NCBI GenBank assembly: GCA_002423705.1
Contig: DINW01000022.1
Location: 4,814-27,035 of the forward strand
Source of the DNA: Clostridium sp. UBA5530
GTDB taxonomy: Bacteria > Bacillota > Clostridia > Clostridiales > Clostridiaceae
Reading direction: 5' to 3'
DNA length: 22,222 nt
Made by a program: the position numbers and the translations under genes. The notes under the pieces are model-generated. The model ran no database searches, was not told the origin of the DNA, and was given only the letters and a program-made list of their open reading frames with translations. Below are positions 20,938 to 22,222 of this stretch, one piece after another; position 1 is the first letter of the stretch, and every line of letters begins with the position of its first letter.

Positions 20938-21136
20938 CTCCACCTGAATGTTAGTTGAACTTGATGGATACTCCAGTGTAACCAGCTTAAGAATAACAAC
21001 AAGTGAAATGCTATAGGCGAATTCTATAATGAAGTATAAAGATATTGAATATACGTATAGAGGTTGCAATAAAACGTAGTGAAATATAAAATTAAATAAA
21101 CTATGGGGAGTTATATCAGGTAGACATCAGATAAAT
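20938..21136 (+). repeat. Dispersed intergenic element, copy R5, with extra internal sequence
   Basis: The left block CCTGAATGTTAGTTGAACTT (20943-20962) and the right block GGGGAGTTATATCAGG plus TAGACATCAGATAAAT (21105-21136) match the ends of R2, but about 140 nt separate them instead of about 45. The inserted stretch has no open frame. It lies upstream of the glycosidase-like gene, in the same sense. The rest of 20686-21169 holds R4, the candidate operator and AT-rich spacer. Confidence 0.55.
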
Positions 21137-21169
21137 CGGTAATTAAATTAAGGTAAACAGGAAAGGTAA

Positions 21170-22006
21170 ATGATAATGGATTTAATTAATGACAACAATA
21201 GGGATAATTATATAGTAGAAACAGCATTGTTGGGACAAGGATTATACTCTATAGATGATATAGAGTTAGCACAACGGTGGCCTAATAATAAAAAAAATTT
21301 AGTATGGTTTCTTGAGGGAAAACTTAAGATAGGTAGTATAAAAGATTTTATAATATATAGGAAAAAGAGCAAAGACGAAGGATGGCCTAGAATTGACCAA
21401 GAAAATCTAGAAAGAGCTTGTAATGAAGGGTGGAATGGGTTAATTACAGCATCAGGGGCCATGGCTATAGCTGATAAAAGAAATTATAGAATAGTAGTGA
21501 CAGCAGGCATGGGAGGAATAGATGCTCTAAAGGCAAGAAGAATGTCTAGAGATTTAGTGGCACTAACAAAGTTTAATATAATTCTCCTTAGTACATCTCC
21601 AAAGGATATGTTAGATATAGAAGCTACTATTAAATGGCTTATGAAAAGAGATGTTAAAGTGTTGGGTTATAAAAAGAATTATTGCAATGGGTTTATATTC
21701 AAGAGAGGTAAAGTGGCATTAAATGGAATATATAATGATGAAGTATTATGTTCTGAAGACATAAAGAGTGGCTTGCTAATATTAAATGGAATATGCCAAG
21801 ATAATCGGATTGAAGATAAAAAAGTTTTACAGGAAGCAGTATATAATGCTCAAATAGAATGTTCTAAATCAGGATATTTTCATCCATTGGTTAATAAAAA
21901 CATAGACATAGCAACAAAAGGGTCATCTTCCAGGCTACAGCTTAAAGCCCTTATAGATAATATGGCAATAGCAGAAAGAATGCAGATAAAAATAGATGCA
22001 GACTAA
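21170..22006 (+). CDS. Divergent pseudouridine-5'-phosphate glycosidase-like protein
   Basis: A 278-aa protein of the PsuG/IndA family, somewhat shorter than typical (about 300-310 aa). Recognisable stretches are VETALLGQGL (residues 16-25, the catalytic Glu region), NGLITASGAMAIAD (89-102), VVTAGMGGID (109-118), MSRDLVAL (125-132) and STSPKDMLDIEATIKWL (141-157), with K145 aligning with the lysine that forms the substrate adduct. PsuG cleaves pseudouridine monophosphate to uracil and ribose-5-phosphate. The expected second lysine (in K-x-S-x-R-D-L) is not seen at about 72-80, and the C-terminal S-L-x-x-N motif is changed, so activity or substrate may differ. No PsuK kinase gene is adjacent in the window. 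Confidence 0.7.
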   Translation: MIMDLINDNNRDNYIVETALLGQGLYSIDDIELAQRWPNNKKNLVWFLEGKLKIGSIKDFIIYRKKSKDEGWPRIDQENLERACNEGWNGLITASGAMAIADKRNYRIVVTAGMGGIDALKARRMSRDLVALTKFNIILLSTSPKDMLDIEATIKWLMKRDVKVLGYKKNYCNGFIFKRGKVALNGIYNDEVLCSEDIKSGLLILNGICQDNRIEDKKVLQEAVYNAQIECSKSGYFHPLVNKNIDIATKGSSSRLQLKALIDNMAIAERMQIKIDAD

Positions 22007-22222
22007 TTAAGAAACCATAGGGATAAAAGGCAAATATTATGGATAAATAAAAAACACTAATCCTAGTGTGTCAATCTGCGTAAAAGGATGACAAAGATAG
22101 AATAAATGAGAAATACGTGATTAAATTAGTATAATAAGTAATAAACATGAAAAAGAGACATAAATGGCTGATATAATAAGTCATGTTCCGTTAAGGGATG
22201 CACCGGAAAAACAAAAACGACT
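22007..22222. other. Non-coding tail of the window
   Basis: No gene is supported. A short hairpin (ACACTA/TAGTGT, 22051-22066) follows the last gene without a T tract. Near the end, TTCCG (22188-22192) and CGGAA (22204-22208) could pair, followed by AACAAAAACGACT at the edge. It may be the upstream region of another transcription unit that begins outside the window. Confidence 0.3.

Noticed and set aside
1..22222. CRISPR array, rRNA gene, integrase or transposase
   Set aside because: No regularly spaced direct repeats, no rRNA core sequence and no recombinase reading frame were found. The last bases might lead into an rRNA promoter, but this cannot be shown.

Overview
The window is AT-rich DNA from a Firmicute, most likely Clostridium sensu stricto. 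The evidence is strong AGGAGG-type ribosome binding sites, frequent ATA/AGA codons, a large Bacillus/Clostridium-type SRP RNA, the order dnaX-ybaB-recR-yaaL(DUF2508)-bofA, and sporulation-linked BofA. The species cannot be fixed from the sequence alone.

Layout. 1-536: 5' end of recQ on the minus strand. 560-5640: single genes and short units on the plus strand (GNAT acetyltransferase, two SAM methyltransferases, a CD3324-like DNA-binding protein, a YfcE-type phosphoesterase, a DUF2087 regulator). At 3708-4103 lie a promoter, a 16-codon leader with three consecutive His codons, alternative RNA hairpins and a terminator. The only coding sequence behind them is the last 35 codons of a histidyl-tRNA synthetase family gene, so this looks like an orphaned histidine attenuator. 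5659-7901: a minus-strand membrane protein, tRNA-Ser(GGA), the SRP RNA and a minus-strand Gfo/Idh oxidoreductase. 8184-8966: a patatin-like lipase.

9300-15002 holds a peptide natural-product (RiPP) operon: promoter, M16 zinc peptidase, winged-helix regulator, a 54-aa cysteine-free small protein, a 70-aa precursor with a two-cysteine C-terminal core, an internal hairpin, a radical SAM/SPASM maturase and an ABC exporter. The likely flow is: precursor made in excess, modified by the SPASM enzyme, exported by the ABC protein and trimmed by the M16 peptidase, with the winged-helix protein as local regulator. This operon is the best candidate for an undescribed system. It sits between the SRP RNA and dnaX, next to conserved housekeeping genes.

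15129-18575: dnaX, ybaB/ebfC, recR, a DUF2508 gene and bofA, ending in a bidirectional terminator. 18600-18706 can fold into a three-way junction followed by a T tract and may be a small structured RNA. 18724-20685 (minus): a padR-DUF1700-DUF4097 operon with a palindromic candidate operator upstream. 21170-22006: a divergent pseudouridine-5'-phosphate glycosidase-like gene.

Two dispersed sequence families run through the intergenic regions. One is a roughly 80-120-bp element (copies or pieces near 714, 1205, 3972, 8030, 8981, 20732 and 20938) with a central stem. The other is an 11-bp palindrome ACCCCAGGGGT, found in GC-rich hairpins or alone near 568, 664 and 4736.
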